Source: Pezizomycotina sp. ARF18 (taxonomy: Eukaryota; Ascomycota). From it: a stretch of DNA of 64,000 nucleotides. The stretch is taken from assembly GCA_002224055.1 (NCBI GenBank), contig AZLU01000078.1:1-64000 (forward strand), in the 5' to 3' direction. Both the position numbers and the translations under genes were made by a program. A model generated the notes under the pieces. It searched no databases. It was not told where the DNA came from and was given only the letters and a program-made list of their open reading frames with translations. This document shows positions 55,519-64,000 of this stretch, in pieces. How positions within the stretch are numbered: position 1 is the stretch's first letter; every line of letters begins with the position of its first letter.

Positions 55519-56816
55519 TTAACTAGCCCTTTTGGGAGCCTCCGCACTCCGCGTCGTGCCCCGTCTTCCGAGTGTAGCTGACATGAAGCTCTTGTGTCTG
55601 GTAGAGAAGGCGCCGTAGCTCAACTTCCTTCCGGAGTCGTCGGTGTATCTAGAAGCCTCCGAATCCGTGCCTGCGAGGGAGTATCCCCATCGCGTCAGTG
55701 CTTGATCTTCCGGCGCGGGCAGCGACACTCGCCGCAAATCAAGCCTTTAAGCGGTGGTAGGCAGACGACGAAGATGGCCAGAACTGCTCAAATGCGGCCG
55801 TGACGCAGAGTATGCCGCCTGGTACGCCCGTAGTATTCTCGACTTGAAGTGTAATGGCGAAGGCAACGCATAAGAAACCGGGGCAAATACAATGGCGACG
55901 CTTATTCTCCTAAAGATGAGAAGGCTCCTAACGTCTCGGAGCATGACAATAGGGAGGAGGTAAACAAAGAGATAGGTGGCTGAGTATATCGTCGCGATCA
56001 TGATCCACGTCCATTGGGATTAGAGCAGTAGCCCTCACCCTGTATCTAGCGGGTTGAGAAAGGCCAGCAGTAAAATATCGTAATTAATGTCGTGAAGAGC
56101 CACCCAATAACGGTGACCCCGATGACGGCAAAGTAGGCCTTTCGGAGTTTTGACAGGGCTTTCGGTAGAGCGTGTAAAAGAAGCATAACCAGGCGAACTT
56201 GATGAAGTACATGCAACTGTAATACGTCACGTTCTCAGCGTAGTGCAGCTATGGATACAGTTTAGCTATGAGGTAACGTCGCAAAAAGCCCCAGGAGGAT
56301 ATGCAATTACCTTTGCGATGATTACAGTAAGGGTTGTCTTGCCAGCGATGTTATAGCTGTTTGTAACGCCGGCGCCGGTCGCCACAGGCTTGCGTATGGC
56401 CGGTTTCGGCATGCTGCATTGCCCAGTCGCATGCCGTCTGAAAGGCGAACATCCACACGCTGCTATGATGAAGCCGTCTGCCCACTTTAGTCTGCCTTTG
56501 CGTGTTTGCTGGAAGTACAGACGCGCGATCACGATCGGTACGGCGAGTCCCATCAACGCCCACTCGCAATACTACATACAAAGGCAGAAGTTAGCATCTT
56601 TGTACTAATCCAATACGAGTAGACTTTGGATAGAGTAGAAGGTTATACTTACAACTGCATGCATTGTTGAGAGTACCATGATGAATGAAGGTCGCGACCT
56701 GATGAACAGGTACAACTAGAAAGTTGATAGGAAATGAGAAGATTCCATTATTTCTGGGCGCCGTTCGATATGTTATGCCTTGATTCGTTCGCCGGTCCAA
56801 GCTGCGTAATCCATCC
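55519..56816 (-). CDS. SAT4-type fungal rhodopsin-domain membrane protein, third copy
   Basis: The start near 56816 opens MDYAAWTGERIKA. VLSTMHAV (about 56683) is followed by an intron (GTAAGTATAACC, branch GCTAAC, acceptor TTGTATGTAG at about 56580). Then YCEWALMGLAVPIVIARLYF and RKGRLKWADGFIIAACG (56575-56460), helices 1 and 2 with the family's W.DD-like turn. MYFIKFAWLCFFY (about 56207) is the K-x-S/A-x-L helix 3. GVTVIGWLFTTLITIFYCWP (about 56120-56060) is the F-x-C-x-P helix 4. SATYLFVYLLPIVMLRDVRS, LLIFRRISVAIVF (55986-55885) are helix 5/6. The cytosolic tail GYSLAGTDSEASRYTDDSGR ends EAPKRAS at 55519. Several frame breaks. Membrane protein, role unknown; clearly the same family as the two genes at the left end. 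Confidence 0.75.
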
Positions 56817-57860
56817 TAGCGGACAAGAAGGAGAAATGGAGGGGACATGAACCTCGCTAGTCTAATGTACGGGATTTTACCCTAGCTTAACTTCAGCAAT
56901 GTCTTCGCGCCGCAGAAGCAGTTGAAATGATAACTATAAAGAGTGTTGATGGCGTTTTAATCCACGTTTCTCGCCGTAATAAAACGTATTATTATATGAC
57001 CAGTATCTGTCTGTATATATAGGCAAAGTAGGCCCTTTTAGATGCAAGTCCTCAAATACAAAAAATAGGATATAAGTAGAAAGCTGGTTCTTAAATAGGC
57101 GAGAAACTGGCGAACACCAGAAGAACAACAGAATATCGCCCTTAATCAAAACAAGATGACCTGCATCCTCATTTACGCGAGAACGCGAGTAAATCCGATT
57201 TTACGTATTCTACATCTGCTTGTTCCTAAATTTGCCCACGACACTACACACTTAGGAACACAATTACATTATCAGGTTACCAATTGATAGATATGAATAT
57301 AATTCTTATATAATGAGAACGGATCCGTTTCTTCAAGTATGGGTTAAGATTGGAATGAGAATAAGGCAAAGTTAAAAGTCATGATATAGCTTAGCAGGGC
57401 TGGCTTGAGGTGTTCAGGAGAATTCCATGGAAAATACCTTGTGCGAGTGTAATAGAATCTCGTGCAACTCCTACTGAGCCGTTAGATTATAATTTCTCCG
57501 ACAGATTTCAAAGCTTTCTGTCTCCCCTATCTTCTATCCAATTTAGACGTTTATTCCGCGGAGCTGCCACTTCTAGAAGCCAATACGAACATCATTTATC
57601 TATGAAAAAAGTCCGTTAGCCGCGACAGCGTGTTTCTTCTCGCTGAATTCGTCGGACAAATCGGTTTATTGGAGCAGTTCACTTGGATATCGAAGTCGCC
57701 AAGTTATTGCTAATTTTCCATTAGGTCGCAAGGGGGAAACGATTTTCTAACGTCTAAGTCCACTTTCCCAAAAAACCTCCTTCGTGGCGTCTTGAATCGT
57801 GGAGATGTCAATATGAGTAACTTGGAGTAAACGCCGCCTTGCATATATCAAAAGCTTGGA
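56817..57860. other. intergenic, no supported gene
   Basis: One plus frame reads AVHLDIEVAKLLLIF near 57678-57722, which faintly resembles an ankyrin helix pair, but no TPLH-type motif accompanies it. Confidence 0.3.
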
Positions 57861-58487
57861 TTGCGTTCAGTCAGTTTTTCCTCAATTCTCTGCCTGTTCG
57901 AAACCAAATTACAAAATTCCAGATGCAGTAGCATACGAGAACGCCATTCGGATGTTACTTACGGATGGATGGATCGAGAAACGATGGAGTACGTTTGCTC
58001 GATATCTGGATTGCCCACGCAGTTTAAACCAGTGGAGATATGTATAAGACGCCTCCGGCGGCGCCCGTTTTTTCCACCAGATTGTTGCAGACCACGGCAT
58101 TGGGCCGCCTTATCTCTCGCGGCAATTACCCCGTTTTCTGGAAGCTTATTTCTGAAATTGGCAGATTCAGTGAAAACAACGCCGAGAACCCGACGAAACT
58201 TTAGTATGAAGACTTTACGTCTGTTCTATACGCCTTCTGACTACCTTACGTCCAGGGGTCAAACTGAGTTTAGCTCAAGTACTTCAACGTTCGGAAACCT
58301 CCCATTTTGCCTTCACGAAGCTGCCCTTTATATTGTATTTCGTCAAGGCTGTACTAGGTATTTATTATCGTCTCATGCTACTGTTTCGCAGTTACCAGAC
58401 ACTGTTGTTTTCGGCTTAATGAACCGGGCCATGAGCAAATATATAGCTCTCTTAAGGCAGTCCACTGGTTCATGTCTTGAGCCTTAG
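57861..58487 (+). CDS. hypothetical protein, longest uninterrupted frame in the window
   Basis: 208 codons open from ATG 57861 to 58487. The translation is rich in Arg, Ser, Phe and Leu (FKPVEICIRRLRRRPFFPPD, WAALSLAAITPFSGSLFLKL, MKTLRLFYTPSDYLTSRGQT) and resembles no family. Neighbouring frames give GRLISRGNYPVFWKLISEIG, which looks more protein-like, so the long frame may be a shadow of a broken gene. No intron or promoter element supports a start. Listed for its length only. Confidence 0.28.
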   Translation: MRSVSFSSILCLFETKLQNSRCSSIRERHSDVTYGWMDRETMEYVCSISGLPTQFKPVEICIRRLRRRPFFPPDCCRPRHWAALSLAAITPFSGSLFLKLADSVKTTPRTRRNFSMKTLRLFYTPSDYLTSRGQTEFSSSTSTFGNLPFCLHEAALYIVFRQGCTRYLLSSHATVSQLPDTVVFGLMNRAMSKYIALLRQSTGSCLEP

Positions 58488-59436
58488 ATAGATCATGATA
58501 TGTACCAGGTGACTGACATCCATGAAGCCGTACATTGAATCGGAGAGGAATGTGAAGCCTGGCGAGAAAGCTCTGATATCCGAAGGGAATCGAGCCTGAG
58601 AAGAGGACTGGAGGCGACAGTGGAACAAAAGTTGTTCTCAAAAAAAAAAAAAAAAAAGTTATTGATTCGACAAAGGAACGCACGAATAGGTTAGCAAAAT
58701 TAGGCAATATAATATGTTAATTAAAGTTGAAAAGTGACAAATTGACCTCGTGGTTTATAAAAGTTTTCCGCTCGGGAAGTTTTGCCGCGATCATCTCGAT
58801 TCTAAACCTTTAATTGATCGTCAATTTTTCATGAAGTATATACAATAGAGGCTTTGTAGAACGTCGGATTAGACATATCCTCAGATTGGCGATTGGGCCT
58901 ATAGGCAAATTAAGATTGAAGCATAACTAGGACCACCCTCAAATTGGAAGTATCGATCGAGGGAGGCTCATGTCACGATTATAGATTGACAGGCACCTAT
59001 TCGGGAATTTGACGATGAATCCGAATATGGCTTCAGATGCAAGCGACTGAGAACATCGAGGGGCGCGATTCTGCGAATTTTCGAAATGAGGCTCTGAACT
59101 TACCGACTGAAAGAACAGTATGGCGCAGTGACTCTAAACCACTGAGGCAGGCGACTATTATCATTGGATAGCCTATCAGGTTTTGACACAGAGTCAGCCT
59201 CAAAAAATCAAAGGAAAGCATAAGTATAAAACCTATTGTCGAAAAGACATGTTGCAGGAAACTTTCGCAATTTCATCGACCCTGTCTTGTGTATACGCGT
59301 AGCGCGACCTCGATCCATCCTTTCACCCAGAAATGAGACTGGCCTTAAAGACGAGAATTGTTCAGAAAGTAAGACGGTACAAGGACTCTTAAAGAATCGT
59401 AGGAAGGACTGTAAAGAGGGTGGAGGAGACGAAACA
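58488..59436. other. intergenic, no gene seen
   Basis: An A-run at about 58640-58656. Frames 59033-59221 (minus) and 59236-59550 (plus) are unassigned; the latter overlaps the F-box start. Confidence 0.4.
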
Positions 59437-60117
59437 ATGGACGAGCCGGCGGCGGAAGAGGTAGAGCCTTGTCGAATTCCGGCCCCTTACGAGAGAGTCA
59501 CCGAGCACCAGCAGTTGTTCCTCGATAATTACTGCCGGAGATCCTGCTAAACGTCTTCGAGTGTCTCTCATACGAAGACCTGAAACTTCGAGTACCGCTG
59601 GTATGTCACCGCTTTAACGCGATGCTGCAGAAAAAGATCCCCACTTCAGCGTCCCAAATCGATAAAGCCCTCTTCAGAGACGCCCCAAAAGCCCCGCCTG
59701 CAAAAGGCAAAGTGGCGTGCGAGCTAAATCCAACGATCGCGAAACTAAAGTACATGTATACAGAGGACATTATGGACGTGAAGTATGGGGATGACAAATT
59801 GGTGGATATCTCCTTTGTCGCGAAAACGTGTGTTCACCTGCTGCTACTCGCGCCGTTGTTATTTCGATGACAAGGAAAGGATCTGAGGCCCCGATGGAAT
59901 TACAAGGGACAGGCGATGGCGGGGCTGTTACCATGCTGGATCTCATGACAGCGGTTGTAGATGCGGTTAGGAATACCTGGGATAAGGCGGAGATCTCAGA
60001 CTGCTGGTGGACGGCTTAGACCAGCCGGAGATCGTGGACGGAGTTTTACGCGTGCTCGACGGGTACCATGCCACTGGAAACCGGCCGTATTGGGCCCTGC
60101 AAAGGGAAAGAGTATAA
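59437..60117 (+). CDS. F-box protein with classical ascomycete layout
   Basis: The start at 59437 (AAACAATGG) opens MDEPAAEEVEPCRIPAPYER and VTEHQQLFLD. A one-base break near 59526 then yields a textbook F-box: LLPEILLNVFECLSYEDLKL followed by RVPLVCHRFNAMLQKKI (59530-59640), then SQIDKALFRDAPKAPPAKGK, the IDKALFR motif common after F-boxes in this fungal family. VACELNPTIAKLKYMYTEDI and KYGDDKLVDISFVAKTC continue in frame. Shifts give ATRAVVISMTRKGSEAP, LDLMTAVVDAVRNTWDKAEI and, last, LDQPEIVDGVLRVLDGYHAT, GNRPYWALQRERV with stop at 60117. The F-box would dock on Skp1. Three frame breaks, no intron seen. Different subfamily from the 47-53 kb array, closer to the gene at 38416. Confidence 0.78.
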
Positions 60118-60499
60118 TGGCGAGCTTCATACTAAAACGAGAGATGAGACCTGAGAGGTCGAACTATTTGTATATATTTGGCCAGTTAGCAGAATCTAAT
60201 ATGAGCTGATATGAGGCGGAATTAAAAGATAAGATATACCGCGCCACCAAGACAAAATATATCTTGGAAAATGAGGCCGATTATAACCCGAGCGAAATGT
60301 GCGGAAGCCGGGCCGGAGGCACTAAGCCAGAAACAATAGCAAATAAAAAACAAAGAAAGGAAAACCTCGCAATAAGATAACGGCCCAACACGACGCGTTT
60401 CTCTTCCGCCCCTCGATCGCGTTATTTTCATCTTGGATTCTTCGCTTAAAACGAGTTTTCAACTTCTATATTCAATTTGTTATTATCGTTATACGTGCC
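60118..60499. other. intergenic, no gene seen
   Basis: Short divergent-looking spacer; the minus frame 60222-60431 is unassigned. Confidence 0.4.
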
Positions 60500-63179
60500 A
60501 TGGAGAAAGCTCAGTCCCAGTGGCGGTGGTACGTCTCGCATGCCACGGTCGGAACGCCGCAGACTCAGCGAAGCAGCGATTCGTCTACGCAAGGCGACTC
60601 AAGGAGAGTTCTCCAGGGCGCGGCACGTTTACGGAGAGATCATCCGTGTCGGGCTCTGGAATGGACACGCTTCCTACGCTCAGTAAGAGAGAACGAGAAC
60701 CCTAACACCTCAAAGTGCTAATGTTCCAGCGCACAAGATCGGAAACTCTTTAGAGAACGAATCAACGTATACGCCTTGTAAAAAGGATCGCTCTGATATT
60801 GATATCGCGCGGCGCAGCAACCGCTTGTTAAACTGAGGGTTCCATTTGAAAAACATGGCGGGGGTGCTAGCACTTCAATCACCGACTTGAAGGATTGGAA
60901 TCACTCGGCGGAATCGACGCCAGTAACGGAGCCTACGTTACAGTCGATGATTGCTACAATAATAGATCAATATACTGAAAACCAGAGCCCGGTAGAAGGA
61001 ACGGCTGAAGTTTTGTTACAATCCGATGAACAAAGTGGAACAATCATCTGAAGACGAGCGATAGCTTGAGCCACTTTCGGCGAGAGGCGAACAAAATTCC
61101 TGATCAACCCGAAGTTATAGACTTATATATGATTTGGCGGACCAGAGGAGACGAATACGAAGAATTCGGATAGTGCCAACGTCGGCAAGGGACCCGAGCA
61201 GTTTGTAAATGGCAATAACCGTAGCGACATAGCTGCGGAAGGTGCTATTTCGCGAGAAACAGACAGGCAAATTCCCATTGCAGCAATTGCGTCAAGTCAA
61301 GCACTCTATCCTGGAGGAAACACCCGCTGGTGACATTGTCTTCATATCATGCGGAATTAGAGAACGCCACGGCGGAGACTCGACGCCGGCGGGAAAAGAC
61401 TGACAAGACCGATTATGAGAGCCAAGACGACCCAGAGGAATCCGACGAAGATGAACTCGATGATGACTAGATCGGAGCCTCTGAAACGAAGACGATAGCA
61501 GTGGTATCAGCAAAGCGGCGGAGACGATTGATATCCAGAAGACCTCCTCAAACTCTGCAAAAACGTTTCTAATGAAGAAATATGCTGGTAACATCTTTCT
61601 ATGCCTTTCTGACAGGACCATGATCAGTTGATCCCAAATTGGGGCTTACCTGGAAGGAGCTCCTGAGCCGAAATTTCCGACGTGTGTATCTTGATAGGAG
61701 CTGCCGAACAAAAGATTGCCCGAACCGGTCCAAAGAACCGGATGGTCGCTTTTATGCAACCCATGTTTACAGTACAGGCGAGCCCGCAAGAAGAGAGACC
61801 GCCTCGCCTTGAGGAGCTGCGTCAACAAAGGATTGCTCAAAATGGCACATCGGCGTGCATCAGCCAGTCCCCGCGTACGATACCCCGCGTACGATTACCC
61901 CGCGTACTAAGTTCTTTAAAACAGAATCACCCCCTTGTCCGTAAGATAATAACGCCTTTGAAATCACTTTGATCAGAAAGATGAACCTTTCGAGCCATAC
62001 CCGGTTCCGCGTTGTTTCCTTTCCTTCTCTCTCTCTCTCTTTTCCTTATTGGGCTAGGGTAATGAGCTGCTACCGGTTTAATTTTAGCATCTGTGACCGC
62101 CAAGATCCCCCAGGTGGAGAAGGATCGCAGAGGAAAGCGCGCGTGTGCTTTACTTGCTACCAGTATGTATGAAATCGCAATACAGAGAGGCCAAAATCAC
62201 TGGAGCAGAGACGACCGAACGAGTAGAAAAGATGATGGAACCAAATCGAGGTCTAATCTGAAGGACGAGACTGACCTCGAAGATTCCGCGGGTGGGGAAA
62301 CGTATCCGAGAAAGAGATTTCGTCCCAATGATCCCTCTAGCTGCGTTCCCTGTAAGTGAGGCGGCGAAGCGTACGCAGCCATCTAATCGTTGGGAGGCTA
62401 TATAATCACACTGTTCTGCTTTTCACTAACGCAAACCACCATTTATGATTCTCTGTAGTGTCACCCCTGTGACGGATCGCCGTGCGACGCGTGCGCCGAT
62501 GCGATGGCCAGATACAACAAGAGGTGGGAGTGCTACTATGACCCGGATTTCCTACGGCCGGACGAGTATGCACTGCCCGATATTTACAGGGCGCCAATAC
62601 CCAACGCACGGCCCGCTTCTGTAAGTAGCCTCTCAGACATAGTCGTGCTCGCCGGTTTTCTAAACTGTGGCGCCCTGCAGGACCAACACCGAGATTCAAG
62701 TCCTACTACAGCAATAAAGCGCCGTCGGGTTATGGAGCCTGAGATATCAGCAGTCATCAGCGATGATAAAATCGACACTCCTCCGTCCCGGCATGTACGT
62801 ACATCCTCGATCTCGCAACCCGAGCCTCTAGAAGAAAATACAAGTCTGCCTCAACCAACAGCCGAAACCGTCCCCAACCAGTAATGAACACGCAGCCAGC
62901 TGCAACAGGATCGACGGACAAATACACATCTGTCCATGCGCTAGTGGCTTCCATAAAGGCCGATATTGAAATCCATCAGCGAAATTGCGTCTCTGTCGGA
63001 ATCCAACGAGTTTCCGAAGCAAGCTGCAGAAAATGGGTTTAGATCTGGCTCAGAATCTGAAGCACCCAGAACTTGTAAGCAGTCTCGACGCAGAGGAGAA
63101 AATAGAGTCTTCCAAACTCCCCGATAGTATAAAGCTCGAGCTCCTCAAAGCGAACTTGGAGGCTGCCTCGCCGAAATAA
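60500..63179 (+). CDS. putative zinc-cluster (Zn2Cys6-like) regulator, frame-broken
   Basis: The start at 60500 (TGCCATGG) opens MEKAQSQWRWYVSHATVGTP. A long Ser/Thr/Asp/Glu-rich region follows in changing frames: GGGASTSITDLKDWNHSAES (about 60862-60910), GKGPEQFVNGNNRSDIAAEG (about 61187-61245), and the acidic ESQDDPEESDEDELDDD (about 61420-61470), then PNWGLPGR. Near 62342 SSCVPC is interrupted by a GTAAGTGAGG intron; the next exon (from about 62459) reads CHPCDGSPCDACADAMARYN, KRWECYYD. The CDG-x-PC-x2-C-x12-C-Y part has the spacing of the second half of a fungal Zn2Cys6 cluster, and CVPC would supply the first pair. KIESSKLPDSIKLELLKANL ends the gene at 63179. An unusual C-terminal position for such a cluster. 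It would act in the nucleus on DNA. Gene limits and unity are uncertain; many breaks. Confidence 0.42.
61869..61908 (+). repeat. three short tandem units CCCCGCGTACGA(T/TTA)
   Basis: Units begin at about 61869, 61883 and 61898 and differ by one or two bases in spacing. They lie inside the putative regulator gene. Confidence 0.6.
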
Positions 63180-63360
63180 TTGGAGAGAAAATCTAGTGGA
63201 ATAATTATGTATAAAGCTCTTGCACTGTCCACATAAAATAAATCTATTAATTTTTTTTTATAATAGAGGTAGGACTAGACCGAGAACATTAATTCCTACC
63301 TTACCTACTAGCAGTCCTCCATTGGAATAGTTATAACAGTTACGCACGTAAACAATTTAT
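63180..63360. other. short intergenic, poly-T near 63250
   Basis: A T-run at 63250-63258. No coding signal. Confidence 0.4.
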
Positions 63361-63979
63361 TTGGTATAGTGTTCATTATCACGGCACCTGTCGCAACAAT
63401 TGGTGCATTTTCTGGCTCGGACTTCCGAGCGTCCTGAAACGATGCGAGAGCTTAAACGTACGTAAGAGATTCCATCGATATTCTTACCCAACATTCGTTA
63501 CTTCCTCAAGCATAAGCGTACAAATCTCAGTAGAATAAGAGGCATTTCCATGCATCTCCTTGGCTTCTTTACTAATTTGATGCTTGTTGTTTATGCGACC
63601 CGGTTTCCTTTCCGATCTAGACTTCCCTTCCCCGTCGTAGAAATATTAATATTCTAGAAAAATGTTAGATCATTGATACCTTTTTCTCGAAAGCGACGGC
63701 CAGATAGCAAATATAATAAATCTCCGATATGCTCATAAACGGAAGGCTATCTTTATGTGACCAAGGCGTGATTGAATGAGCCTCCCGGATCGAGAAACAA
63801 ATGGACAAGGTTCTGCATGAAACATTTCTATCAACTCCTAAATTAAACAATGAACAAGATTGTAAATTTAGATGACGTTTACTACGATACCTTACAATGC
63901 TACACATCACCACGAGGGGCAAACAACGGGTTGATTTAATGTGTCCTGCAATGTTATTAGTGCTAACTATCGGCATCAA
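63361..63979 (-). CDS. possible minus-strand gene, function unknown
   Basis: A frame open from 63979 to 63665 (including LPFMSISEIYYICYLAVAFE) ends near a GTATCAATG donor-like site. From about 63622 a frame reads FYDGEGKSRSERKPGRINNK, HQISKEAKEMHGNASYSTEI, CTLMLEEVTNVG and stops at a GTAAGAATATCG donor (about 63489). An acceptor TTTCAG (about 63433) leads to a short last exon. The splice sites are convincing but no family is recognised, and the 5' part may lie beyond the window. Confidence 0.3.
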
Positions 63980-64000
63980 TAAACACTGGCTATATCATAC

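Noticed and set aside
57660-57730. ankyrin repeat near AVHLDIEVAKLLLIF
   Set aside because: One helix-like match without the TPLH turn or neighbouring repeats is not enough.

Overview
The window looks like nuclear DNA of a filamentous ascomycete fungus. It has many short spliceosomal introns (about 55-115 bp, GTAAGT/GTATGT to YAG) and families typical of such genomes: SAT4-type fungal rhodopsin-domain membrane proteins, F-box proteins, a NACHT/ankyrin NLR-like protein, a DUF2235 alpha/beta hydrolase, a Spherulin-4 family protein, and small secreted proteins with short signal peptides and TATA promoters. I saw no rRNA, convincing tRNA, CRISPR array, intact transposase or viral gene.

Layout. 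0-3.7 kb: two convergent SAT4 genes. 3.75-5.2 kb: a phosphatidylinositol phosphate kinase-like gene. 6.8-11.8 kb: a tandem pair of paralogous multi-pass membrane proteins of unknown function. 13.4-16.5 kb: a STAND/NACHT gene with ankyrin repeats. 17.3-18.0 kb: a small secreted protein (minus). 18-23 kb: gene-poor. 23.3-25.3 kb: a probable large extracellular protein. 26.4-27.1 kb: Spherulin-4. 29.0 kb and 32.15 kb: two small secreted proteins, the second built from duplicated Cys/His-rich exons. 33.3-35.5 kb: DUF2235 (minus). 38.4 kb: F-box. 40.2-42.5 kb: two small secreted proteins and a 55-residue membrane peptide gene. 43.4-44.0 kb: a very AT-rich island. 44.7-46.9 kb: a single-pass membrane protein. 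47.5-52.9 kb: a minus-strand array of five F-box-family copies, two lacking their first exon. 53.7 kb and 59.4 kb: two more F-box genes. 55.5-56.8 kb: a third SAT4 gene. 60.5-63.2 kb: a putative zinc-cluster regulator.

A dominant property affects every entry: almost every recognisable gene is interrupted by single-base frame changes, while codon-level similarity to its family, splice sites and paralog similarity remain high on both sides. In the kinase gene several breaks are explained by one missing base in a short homopolymer. This is what an unpolished long-read assembly would look like; the alternative is genuine decay of a whole accessory region. I therefore label most loci CDS with frame breaks noted, and coordinates of such genes are outer limits, not exact exon models.

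Functionally the region reads as accessory and fast-evolving: receptor-like membrane proteins, lineage-specific F-box ubiquitin adaptors, an NLR-like sensor, secreted effector-like proteins and local duplications. I could not demonstrate a new system. The least explained loci are the tandem membrane-protein pair, the exon-duplicated Cys/His-rich secreted protein, the 44.7 kb membrane protein and the 55-residue intact peptide gene.
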